Assembly: GCA_027603945.1 (NCBI GenBank)
Contig: JADIIU010000200.1
Location: 1-16,056 of the forward strand
Direction: 5' to 3'
Length of the DNA: 16,056 bases
Source of the DNA: Terramyces sp. JEL0728
Lineage: Eukaryota > Chytridiomycota > Chytridiomycetes > Rhizophydiales > Terramycetaceae
Made by a program: the position numbers and the translations under genes. Below the pieces are notes generated by a model, which was not told where the DNA came from, searched no databases, and saw only the letters and a list, made by a program, of their open reading frames with translations. Positions 1-9,473 of this stretch are shown here, in pieces; within the stretch, counting starts at the first letter, position 1, and every line of letters begins with the position of its first letter.

Positions 1-2393
1 CCAATTTCAAAGAATGAAGTATTTCTTCCAATTTCATTCGGATCAACTTTTAGTAAATCTGACCAGATTTTTGCAAGTGTTTTTTCTCTTTCAGTTACTG
101 GTACTTCAACTTCAACAGTGATCTCCATTGCTTTCAAAACATTCTTGTCAATCTAAATTAATATAAATAGTTACCTTTCCATTTTGATTCTTTGGAAAAT
201 CTTTCAAGCAAACATACGAAGTTGGTGCCATAAATGGAGGTAAGACCTGAAGAACATGATCTCTAACAGAATCGACATCCACATCTGCTGGTGTAACAAA
301 TGCTACTAATCTGTCGTTTTTGACAATCACTGCTGCAGCTGCAACTTGAGCATGTGAACCAACAGCAAATGCGACTTCATCCAACTCAATTCGGAATCCT
401 TTGACTTTAACCATATCATCCATTCTACCAATAATTTCGAGTTCTCCCTCTGAAGTCCATTTACATAGATCACCACTGCGGTATAATTGAGACCCGTCAT
501 TCAAGAAACAATTTGGAATGAACTTTTCTGCAGTCAAGTCAGGTCGGTTCAAGTATCCTAACGCTACACCAGAACCACCAATCAACAATTCTCCAGGAAC
601 ACCAATAGGAACCAATTTCATATCCTTGTCAACAATGTACTGAATACTGTTCACTAAAGGCGTCCCGATATTTTGGGGAGTATCAGGGTTGATAGGGCCA
701 AAAGAAGATATTACTGTGATTTCTGAAGGTCCATAACCATTGTACAATTTAATACCTTCCAATTCTTTGATCAACTTTAATGGTGCTGATTCGCCAGCCA
801 GTATGATTCGGTTGAATTTGGCTTTTTGTTCGGGAGTTACCTTCAACTTCATAAGTGCAGATGGAGTTACAAGCATTGTGTCAAAATTAAATAATTCTAG
901 TTTTTCCATTGATGTAAGGACTAATGTTGCACCGTTGCGTAGTGTACAGAATATATCAGAAACACAAATGTCAAACCCAATGGATGCAATTTGAGCAACC
1001 CGATTGCCTTTCTTCAGGTTAAATATATCGGCTTGGGTGAAGTTACACAAAGAGTTATGCTTACAAACGACACCCTTTGGTTTTCCAGTAGATCCAGAAG
1101 TATACACGACATACGCTGGCTCTCCCCCAGTTAAAATTGGCTTTGAGTAAACCTTGCTGGTTTGTAAACTTGAGTTCATTGATGTTCACAATTTTGTTGT
1201 GAGGAAGTCGAGCAAGGAGATTCTGTGGTGTTTGAGGGTGGAAGAGGATAGTATGGCAAGAGGCAATGTCCAAAATATACTGAATACGTTCAAATGGCAA
1301 GTCAAAATCAACAAGAACAAACGCCCCACCAGCTTTCACAATACCAAATATAGCTATAACCATTTCAATAGATCGCTTGGTTAAAACTGCGACAAAGTCA
1401 CCAACTTTAACTCCTCGTTCAATCAATCCCGCTGCAACACAGTCTGCACGCCTATCTAATTCTCCATAAGTAATTTGAATTCCTTCTTGTTCAACAGCAA
1501 CACGCTCAGGATCTTCTTGTGCACACTTTTCAAAAGAATCATGTGCTCTAAAGAATGGAACTTCTTGAATTGGTCCTTTTCCAAAATCTAATAATTTTTT
1601 GAATTTAAATAATGATAATGGATTAATCAGATTTGCAACTGGAATCATAGTGTTGAGAGACAAGTGATGAGCCTGGTTGTCAATTTCAACCTCTAACAAG
1701 TTGGAATCAATTTGGTTGAAAGCTTCTCTAATCATATCTTTTAATATATCAGTAGAGCTTTGCAAATCTATGTTAGAAATATTTACTTTGACCAGCAACA
1801 AGTACTGGTGATTTCAATTCACTTGCAGAAATCTGCAAGTTTTTCTTTAATAATTGAGAGTAAATTTCGTCAATTACTTTTTCCTTTTCATTGATTTTGC
1901 TAGCAATCAATTTAGCAATTTCAATGAATTTGGGAAGGTTTTCTATAAAGTTTTCTTCTGTTGAGACACATACTGCCGCAATAACACCTATGATGAGTAT
2001 TATTTACCAAAAGAACTTGCCTTGTACTGTAAATTTCCTAAACGATTAGTACTTACCTTGAGAATTCTAAATAAGCAAATTTGGTGTAGAAATAAGTCTA
2101 AGTTTGAATCAATATTGGATGTAAATTGTTTCCGAATAGGTTGCAGTACAGATGAGAATATTTTCATCAAATCACTGTCATTTTCGTTAATAGCTGTAAC
2201 ATTTTTAATTTGGCCTACATTATAATAAAATACCTGAACCGAATGTAATTCTAATTTGCTTGTGAGAGTCGTTTTTGTAAAAAGTCAAATAATTATTGAT
2301 TAAATTAGTCCATTCAGATGTAGTGGAATCAAAGGATCCACTATCTTCTAATTTGATTTCACGATTCATGATTTCAAAGTTAAAATTTGTCAT
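1..2393 (-). CDS. NRPS-like enzyme: acyltransferase-like region, adenylation domain, start of carrier domain (partial, frameshifted)
   Basis: Activates a carboxylic or amino acid as the acyl-adenylate and loads it onto a carrier domain. The adenylation motifs are all visible: A1 ITYGELDRRAD, A2 VKAGGAFVLVD, A3 YTSGSTGKPKGV (about 1104-1069), A4 FDICVSD, A5 NGYGPSE, A6 GELLIGGSGVALGY, A7 YRSGDL, A8 GRMDDMVKVKGFRIELDEV, A10 NGKIDKNVL. A carrier-domain start (FFEIG) follows and is cut by the window edge before the expected serine. The first ~255 residues contain LGNLQY and LLDFGKG, recalling the DFGWG block of BAHD/condensation-like acyltransferases, but I see no HxxxD motif. Introns: 2215-2233, 1988-2007, 1768-1786 and 153-174 (19, 20, 19, 22 nt). 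One extra nucleotide breaks the frame between about 1185 and 1115. The start at 2393 is the first in-frame ATG; a lost or missed upstream part is possible. Adenylation call firm, N-terminal call tentative. Confidence 0.82.
1115..1185 (-). other. Apparent +1 frameshift in the NRPS-like gene
   Basis: Reading on the minus strand, the frame carrying A1-A2 and ending KIVNINEL passes the A3 core out of frame, and the A3 core (YTSGSTGKPKG) is in the next frame. That second frame opens only after a TGA at 1188-1186, so the switch must lie between there and A3. No GTA...AG segment of 18-23 nt in this interval restores the frame; the only formal solutions are 13 or 37 nt and lack the intron consensus. 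A single extra base (sequencing indel or real mutation) is the simplest reading. The frame is otherwise intact on both sides. Confidence 0.75.
2038..2056 (-). other. Retained intron look-alike inside the NRPS-like exon
   Basis: The 19-nt minus-strand segment gtaagtactaatcgtttag matches this genome's intron consensus in length, donor, CTAAT branch-like motif and TAG acceptor. It nevertheless must be retained to keep the protein in frame: read through, it encodes VSTNRL, giving FRILKVSTNRLGNLQYK and joining upstream and downstream coding frames. Removing it shifts the frame. It is either a decoy or an alternatively spliced switch. Confidence 0.55.
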
Positions 2394-2692
2394 TCGCTGT
2401 GAACCTCTTTCATGTATTGCAAATATTCCGAATCGGGACAGCAAAGAAGTGTGGCAATAAATGGTCCGTAAAAAAATAAAAATAACTCTAAATATATTCT
2501 CGTAGAATTCAATAATTTATCTTGCTTTTAACATTGTTTTTAATGTACTATATTTTACTTTGCTAATGTTCCACAATAGAACTCGGTCTTCGGTACTCCA
2601 CATTTTTTACTTCTTGAAATTCGGTACGTCACAAAGTATGGCTGATCGGGGTCACACAAGAGTTTCGGTTACTATATTTGGTACACCTAACC

Positions 2693-2753
2693 AGTTCGCG
2701 ATCCGCTTGTTAGAGTTCGCGATCCGCTTGTTAGAGTTCGCGATCTGCTTTTA
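2693..2753. repeat. 21-bp tandem repeat, nearly three copies
   Basis: Two exact copies of agttcgcgatccgcttgttag (2693-2713, 2714-2734) are followed by a third, partial and altered copy (2735-2753, with c to t and a diverged end). Each unit holds the palindrome TCGCGA. It lies in the shared intergenic region of the NRPS-like gene and the ABC transporter. It could be a regulatory array or a simple minisatellite. Confidence 0.8.
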
Positions 2754-3117
2754 CTTTGAGTTGGCATATTTGGAAAGGCTAATACAACAAAGAGTCCCAA
2801 TTTTAATTAAAAGAATTCATGTTCAAGGCCTTCTTTTTTAATCTCTTCATTCTTTTTTTCAATGGTTTATTTTCAGTGCGAAAAGTGAAATTTGTACCGA
2901 GTAAATGAGATATCAGCGCACATGTCTGTCATGACCACTATCGATGATCCCAAAATAAAAAAAATGCAAGGCAATCATACATTGTAAAATTTTAATAATA
3001 AAAGTGAGACTATCTGCGGATAAAAGTATAAAACTCTGTGGTCATTGTCGAAGAATTCTGGTCGTTGTTGAACCATGCTTCAACTCTTCCCATTCTGGAA
3101 GGTATGCCGCAAGTCAA

Positions 3118-3125
3118 TATAAAAA
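3118..3125 (+). promoter_or_regulatory. TATA-like box upstream of ABC transporter
   Basis: TATAAAAA lies 27 bp before the ATG at 3152. An in-frame TAG at 3149-3151 directly precedes that ATG, which fixes the start codon. The short spacing implies a very short 5' leader if the box is used. Confidence 0.4.
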
Positions 3126-3151
3126 GCACTACTTGAACCCCCATCCTATAG

Positions 3152-6100
3152 ATGCAAGAACCAAAAACCAAAATCAAAAACCCCAACTTTTTTACTTACA
3201 CCTCACAATCATGGCTAACTCCTCTCCTTATCAAAGGAAAGAAAGCTCCACTAACTGCCGACGTACTTTTCATTAATATAGGATTTGTATGAAAAGGAAG
3301 ACAAGAATTCTTCAAATGAAATCGCAGAACGGTTTACTCCGTACTTGGAACGTGTAATTAAACGTCAATCATCTCTAAAATACGAAATATTCAAATTTAT
3401 GTGGATTCCATTGTAATTTACTCTAATTTAGGTTTGGCCTAGTTACATCTGCTGCTTGTGTTACTGCGGCAAATCTCTCATCTCCATTATTAGTCCAAAA
3501 AGTACTATTTTCTAATATAGTTTATTGATCGCATTCAATCTGGATATGACAACTCTCAATTTTTTAGTAACGGATACATTCTTGCAATTTCAATTTTCTT
3601 GCTTCAACTTGTAGTTGTATTCGGTACTGCTTTTGGATTTGCAACAACTACTAGAAATACTATTCTTTGTCAAGCTGCCCTTGTATCTGCTGTTTATCAA
3701 AAGAGTCTTCGATTATCTTCAAAATCTAGGTCCGAATTTTCTAGTGGTAGAATTATGACTATGATCACTTCTGATATTCCTCAAGTTTGTTTCTTTTACA
3801 ACGTTCTTGGAGATGCATTAATGTTTCCTATTCAATTTTTCATGGCAATTTTCCTAATGTACTATTTGGTTGGACCTGCAGTATTTTACTCGTTCATTGT
3901 TCTTGGTTGTTCTGCTTTAGCTTCGTACGTATCTGGTAGACGAAGAGGTGATCTTTTCAAAAATTATTTTCAAACAAATGATAAACGATTGACTATTGTA
4001 CGTGATATGATATTGGGAATTCAAATGATCAAATTTAGAGCTTTGGAATCAGAATTTTACAAAAAGAATTTGAAAATTAGAACTGAACAACTTTCAAACG
4101 CAGTCAGAATATTTTTCAACAATGCGTTTGTTCAAGTTATTCTGTTTAGCAATGTGAATTTGCTTATAGTTGCAGTTATCGGTGGTTATTCTCAGAATCA
4201 CGTACTTACAGCAAGCATTGTTTACCCAGTTATCGGCTACTGCTCATCTTTAGTTAATCCTATGGGACAGCTATTAAATACAATCAACACTTACTCTGTT
4301 GGTGCAGTCTCTCTCCAACGTATCTCTGAATTTTTGCATGCCGAAGAATTTGAAAGAGATGGTGCGGAAGAGGATATTGGCTTGATTTCATTAGAAGGTG
4401 TTACTTATCAATGGCCTGAAGAACAAGCAAAAGAAAAGAAATCAAACAATTTCAAATTGGACAATATCGACCTTACAATTGAACCGGGTACGCTTGTAGC
4501 TGTTGTTGGATCTATTGGAAGCGGTAAAAGTACTTTGGTGTCTGGATTACTAAATGAATTGGAAAAAAAAAGTGGAACTGTATTTTATTTCTAAATTTAG
4601 GCTCGAGTTTGTGGTAAAATTGCTTACTGTCCTCAAGTTCCATGGATTTCAAGTGGGACCATTGAAGAAAACATTTTACTTGGATCTCCTCTAGATGCAG
4701 AAAAAATAGAAAAAGTAGTTTATGCAGTTGGTTTGAACAAAGATTTCGAAATTCTTGAAAATGGAATCAAAACAAAACTTGGAGAAAATGGAGTTACTCT
4801 ATCTGGTGGTCAAAAAGCCAGAGTTTCCCTGGCAAGAGCTTTATATGCAGATTCCGACATTTATCTCCTTGATTGTCCACTTGCAGCACTGGATGCGAAA
4901 GTTTCAAAACTAGTTTTTGAAAACGCAATCAAAGGATATTTGAAACAAAAGACAGTTGTTATGATCACACATAATCAAAACTACTTGAACCAATTTGATA
5001 GGATTGTATTAATGGAACAAGGAAAGATTGTACAAAACGGCAAGATTAGCGAATTATTGGAGATCTCTGATGGTCCTTTGGCTCAATTAATGCAAAATGC
5101 AACCATAGAGGAAGTTGAAGAAGAAGAAAAGAAAGTGGAAGAAACCAAGACAAAAACAAAAGAAGCCCCAGCTAAAGAAGTCATTTCCAAGGAAGATCAA
5201 GAAAAAGTATTTTAGAAATAATATTAGGGTTCCGTCAAAGGCAAACTTTATCTTCAAGTATTCAAGATATGTGGTGCTGCCTTGATTCCTCTTGTTATTG
5301 GTGTACTATGCTTGTTTTCCACCAACATTTTAACTCCTCTTACTCTCACCACTTGGGTTAATAATGCTTCAAGTTCGAATCAGACTTACTACTCAATCAT
5401 TTTCCAAGTGTGTGGTATTGGTGTCTTGGTCTCAATGAGTAATATTTTTTAATTATAGTCATTGAATATGGAAGCACTTTGTTGTTACTGTTGAGAATTG
5501 TAAAGTACCTCCATGATGGTGCTATTCGCAGCCTTTTGGGTGCACCTAAATCATTTTTTGATGCAAATCCTGCAGGAAGAATTGTTAGCAGATTAGGTGG
5601 TGACTTGGAACTTTTGGATGTCAACACAGCGCAACTATTGGTCAATTTATTTGGCAGTACCAGTAACTTTCTTACTGTCCTAATTTTATCGTGCCAAGCA
5701 ACTTGGTATATGCTAATTGCATATTTGGTTTTGGCTTATCCTACCTGGGTATGTTTCCTCTATTATTCAGCATCCAACATTGAACTTCGACGTATTCTTA
5801 GCGTTACAAGATCTCCTCTAGTTTCATGCTACAGCGAAACTCTTGGTGGATTAACTACCATTCGTGCGTTTAATGTTGAAAAAGCATGGATTAGAAAACA
5901 AAGGATGTGCTTGGACGACTATCAAAGTTCTACTTATATTTTTAATTCTATTTCAATTTGGTTAAGATTTAGAATTGGACTCGTGTGCTCAATTGTTACT
6001 CTTATTATCGGTTTGGTAGCTGCAGATCCAAAAATTAGTCCTTCGATGGCATCTTATATTGGTCTATCATTGACCTACGCTTCCCAAATTGCTGGTGCAG

Positions 6101-7026
6101 TTGCTTTCCTTATGATTTCTAATGCAAATGGAGAAGCTCAGGTAAAAAAGAGTTAATTCTAGATGAATTCTATTGAACGTTTGATTCATTATGCTGATAA
6201 CTTACCTCAAGAACCACCAGCGAAATTGGCAACTGATCCAAAGAACTGGCCATTTGAAGGAAAAATTGAAGTTGAATCACTTTCAGTTGCCTATGATTCT
6301 GCTCCTGAGATTGATGTTGTTAAAGACCTATCATTTAAAATTACACCTGGAGAAAAAGTTGGTATTGTAGGTAGAACAGGTAGTGGTAAAACCACTTTTG
6401 TTTCTTCTTTGTTTAGAATTAACAACAACCATAGGGGTAAAATTACAATCGATGGAATTGAAATTGCTTCTTTGGGGCTTGCAACTCTTCGACGTGGAAT
6501 ATTTATGGTACCACAAGAACCTGTGCTCTTCCAAGGAACAGTCCGTAGTAACATTGATCCAAGATCTGAATATTCAGATGAAAAAATTTGGGCTGCTTTG
6601 GAAGTCTGTGGATTAAAGAGTTATATTTCTTCATTAGAAGGTGGGTTAGAATACGCCATATCAAAGGAAGGATCAAACTTCTCTGCCGGTCAGAAGCAAT
6701 TACTTTGCATCGTTGGAGCTATTTTAGAAGAAACCAAAATACTTGTGTTTGATGAAGCAACTTCAGCTTTAGATGCAAACTCTGATGAAATCATTCAAGA
6801 TTTGATTCAAAACCACTTGAAAAACTCAACAATTATTACAGTTGCTCATAGATTAAACACTATTGCTACATATGACAAGATTTTGGTATTGGATCAGGGA
6901 AAAATGGTTGAATATGATTCTCCTCTAAACTTGCTTACCAATGAAAAGTCTTTATTCCATGAATTGGCAAATGCAACTGGACCAGCGAATTTTGAACTTT
7001 TAAAGAAACTTGCCGGTAGAAATTAG
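3152..7026 (+). CDS. ABC transporter, ABCC (MRP) type, full-length
   Basis: ATP-driven membrane exporter with the order TMD1-NBD1-TMD2-NBD2 and no TMD0; members commonly move conjugates, drugs or metabolites. Start MQEPKTK; the ABCC-type lead-in WLTPLLIKGKKAPLTADDLY follows. Seven introns (3263-3281, 3413-3431, 3502-3520, 4580-4600, 5207-5227, 5439-5458, 6142-6162; 19-21 nt) give 1245 codons, 1244 aa. NBD1: Walker A GSIGSGKST (~434-442), LSGGQ (~524), Walker B IYLLD ending at D548, H581. NBD2: Walker A GRTGSGKTT (~1027), signature FSAGQ (~1130), Walker B VFDE (D1154, E1155), H1186. In NBD1 the residue after the Walker B Asp is Cys549 instead of Asp/Glu, so one ATP site is probably degenerate. 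A Glu/Lys-rich linker (~620-659) precedes TMD2. Divergent from the NRPS-like gene, so a product exporter is possible. Substrate unknown. Confidence 0.95.
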
Positions 7027-7455
7027 ATTTTTTGAAATAAAAAACAACCGATATTGCTTTTAAATTATGTTTGAGATTTTGAAAAGCCACTCGTACTTTT
7101 TTCAACCACCCTTGTGCTTCTAACTATGCTTCTCCGTGCCGAATCTATGCGAAAGATACTAAACAATTATTTTAAAACTTTATAGAACTACCTTTATAAA
7201 TGGATCTTCCAGCACATACTCCCGAATTACTGAACAGGGAATATTAATAATTTCAATATATTCTCAATTAATTTACCGTGAACATTAAACAATGAGGAAT
7301 AACAAAAAAATTAAAATATTCAAGATTTGCTAATTCTCTTAAATATCTTTACCGCGAACTGTAATCAATTATACAATACTGAGATCGTTAACAAATAAAA
7401 TAAACATGATCTACATACTCTCTACATTCATAACAAAGAAATCAGTAAAACAAAT
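7027..7455. other. Convergent intergenic region, no gene seen
   Basis: 429 bp of AT-rich sequence between the converging 3' ends of the ABC transporter and the kynurenine monooxygenase. I see no coding stretch, repeat or RNA gene here, only poly(A)-type signals at each edge. Confidence 0.6.
7036..7041 (+). terminator. AATAAA poly(A)-type signal of ABC transporter
   Basis: AATAAA begins 10 nt after the TAG stop at 7024-7026. Confidence 0.5.
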
Positions 7456-7460
7456 TTATT
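7455..7460 (-). terminator. AATAAA overlapping the KMO stop codon
   Basis: On the minus strand the last codon and stop read CAA TAA and are followed by ATT, so the AATAAA hexamer contains the TAA stop. Confidence 0.45.
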
Positions 7461-8903
7461 GAATAATTTTTCTAATAAGCGAGTATGCAACAACTCCACA
7501 TACACCAACAGCAGACAATTTAAGAACCCCTCTCGCAGCCCAAAAATACTCAAACAACAAAGTCTGTCTCTTATTCCTCTTTAACGCTTGCGAATACGGA
7601 ATAGTTGTAAAACTAACCATTGTGTATAACGGCATAATATTCGGAAACCATTTTTGTAACGTGGTTTCGAGTTGTTTACGTGCATAATATTTCGGATCAG
7701 TTACACCAGATCGGAGCTCGAGGTAGTTTTGTTGGGCAAGGTCACATATAGCTTGACAATCTTCTTTTCTTGTATTTGTGAATTCTGTCAAGATGGTTGA
7801 TAGTTCTTGTTTGGTTGGTGCTCTTTCTGAGGGAACATGTTTTTTAAACAAGTTTGTTAATACTAGTACATCTTCAAACCCACAGTTCATTCCTTGACCA
7901 AAGAAAGGTACCATTGCATGTGCAGCGTCACCGATAATAACTGCTTTATCTTCATAATGATACGGCGCACACTAATATTAATAAAACTTACTTTAACAGA
8001 AATCAGTGGACATTTTGGATTACTAAAATACAAGTCTACTAATAATTCAGGTCCGATCAAGTCCAACGCATCCGCAAAGTTTTCTTTAAAGAAATCCAAT
8101 AATTCTGGAGGAGTTTGAATGGAATTGAATTTATCTTTTGGCATAAATAATGTCACGGTGAATGATTTATCCAAGTTTGGACATGCAATCATTAAGAATG
8201 TTTTGCGCGGCCAAATATGTAGTCGATCAGAGTCAAGTGCATACCCAGTTTCAGTAGCAGGTATGCGCAATTCGACATACAAATGATCAATGTATTCTTG
8301 AGAATAATTCATTCTGACTTTTCTATTCAACACTTCGCGTATTTTAGAGTAAGCACCATCTGCACCAACAATCAAATCAGCAGTTTCAAATATACGTTCA
8401 TTCTTATCACTATTATTAGTTTGTTTTACTTTATGGCAGTAATTTGGCCAGTTTCAAAGTCACATGTTTCTATAGAGTAATTGAACTTAAAAGTAACTAG
8501 AGGTGATTTTTCAGCTGCTGAAATTAATTTTCTGTTCATTTCATTGCGATCGACTGAATATATGCACTTTTTAAAGAATTCTTACTTCACCAGCGATCCC
8601 ATACAATAATTTTTGAAAGTTTCCGTCGGAAGAATGAATATATCTTCCTTTCAAAGCAATCAAATCTGGTCCAATCAAATATTCAAGGCCAACTCCCTTT
8701 AGTCCTTCAATCCCTCTTTGTGCAAGAGTTAAATTAATTGATTTTCCAGCACTTAATGATGTATTTCGCATATCTTGTTAATAAATATTACCAGGTCGTT
8801 TTTCAAAGACTTGGACAGTGTATCCCAGATTGGAGAAGTAAACAGCAGATAACGAACCGACTAGCCCAGCTCCTACTATTATCACTTTGAAATCTTCTTT
8901 CAT
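7456..8903 (-). CDS. Kynurenine 3-monooxygenase
   Basis: FAD-dependent hydroxylase converting L-kynurenine to 3-hydroxykynurenine with NADPH and O2, in tryptophan breakdown and de novo NAD synthesis; usually on the outer mitochondrial membrane. Four introns (8774-8791, 8567-8585, 8410-8429, 7972-7991; 18, 19, 20, 20 nt) are removed to give 456 aa, the normal family length. Visible motifs: N-terminal Rossmann VIIVGAGLVGSLSAVYF, KMO-type AGKSINLTLAQRGIEGL, IYSVDRNEMN, LIVGADGAYSKIR, and the FAD-binding GDAAHAMVPFFGQGMN followed by GFED. A hydrophobic C-terminal segment with a short basic end (LSAVGVCGVVAYSLIRKIIQ) fits the membrane anchor. Start chosen at the ATG that places the GxGxxG motif near residue 10. 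Fungal equivalents are called BNA4. It could serve a local pathway instead, but nothing in the protein requires that. Confidence 0.95.
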
Positions 8904-9473
8904 TTCAAGAGGTGAAGAAAAAAACGCTTTTAGTTTTCAAGATGGGGACCAAATTCAAGCAAAATTAAAATTTCAAAAGAATCGTAAGAAAAAAGTAATG
9001 AATATATTTGTAGCTATTTGTAGGAATTGCACTATATAAAATGTAACACTAAGTGGATACTATACAGGAAATAGCTACAAGTAATTTTCATGTTCGGAAT
9101 TTCGCAATCTTCGGTCATTCAAAAGTCCCGATCCTAGCTCATCAAAGGAAAAAGCAAAATTGTGAACCGCTGCGGTCCTTCGGTCCATCAAAAGAAAAAG
9201 CAAAAATGGTAACCAAATCAACCGTTCGGTTGCCGAAAAAGGATTGGGATTTTTCTGTAGGCGAAGTAGAAAAGAATATAGCTTTTGAACTGTGGTTTAA
9301 TTATTTGAAATAATTCAAAAAAGTTCAAATACATCATTTTTTCCCCATTGTATACTATTTTTTGTAATGTAATTCACAACTTTGTTTTAATTTAATATTC
9401 CAAAATATTAATACTTCAACGGCACAGTTCGGGACCCACTTTTAAAAGCAACTGGTTCAATGAGACTCGTAAA
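8904..9473. promoter_or_regulatory. Divergent intergenic region between KMO and peroxidase, with CGGT-rich sites
   Basis: 570 bp between the two 5' ends. A plus-strand TATATAAAA lies at 9034-9042. From 9100 to 9235 there are three TTCGGT motifs (9110, 9179, 9225), the odd palindrome accgctgcggt (about 9166-9176), the hairpin-like aaccgttcggtt (about 9220-9231), and two copies of a catcaaaRgaaaaagcaaaa-like block about 48 bp apart. Paired CCG/CGG triplets resemble targets of Zn(II)2Cys6 regulators, which is only an inference. The open plus-strand stretch 9053-9313 has no ATG near its start and no recognisable protein. Confidence 0.45.

Larger units (their letters stand above)
2394..3151. promoter_or_regulatory. 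Divergent intergenic region between NRPS-like gene and ABC transporter
   Basis: This 758-bp region separates the two 5' ends and should hold both promoters. It contains a 21-bp tandem repeat (2693-2753), three TTCGGT motifs (2589-2594, 2620-2625, 2664-2669) and a TATA-like box before the ABC start. A plus-strand open stretch at 2560-2841 has no ATG-led protein I recognise and is kept open by the 21-bp repeat. Confidence 0.55.

Noticed and set aside
2000..2060. A second frameshift in the NRPS-like gene
   Set aside because: It appears only if 2038-2056 is treated as an intron; retaining that segment gives a continuous frame.
2560..2841. Plus-strand open frame with a repeated FAIRLLE peptide
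   Set aside because: The repeat comes from the 21-bp DNA array. There is no protein similarity and it sits in a promoter region.
3004..3276. Plus-strand frame overlapping the ABC transporter start
   Set aside because: The real ABC frame starts at ATG 3152 in another phase, with WLTPLLIKGKKAPLTADDLY across a 19-nt intron.
9053..9313. Plus-strand open frame between KMO and peroxidase
   Set aside because: No ATG at the start, lysine-rich simple composition, and it covers repeated motif blocks; better explained as promoter DNA.
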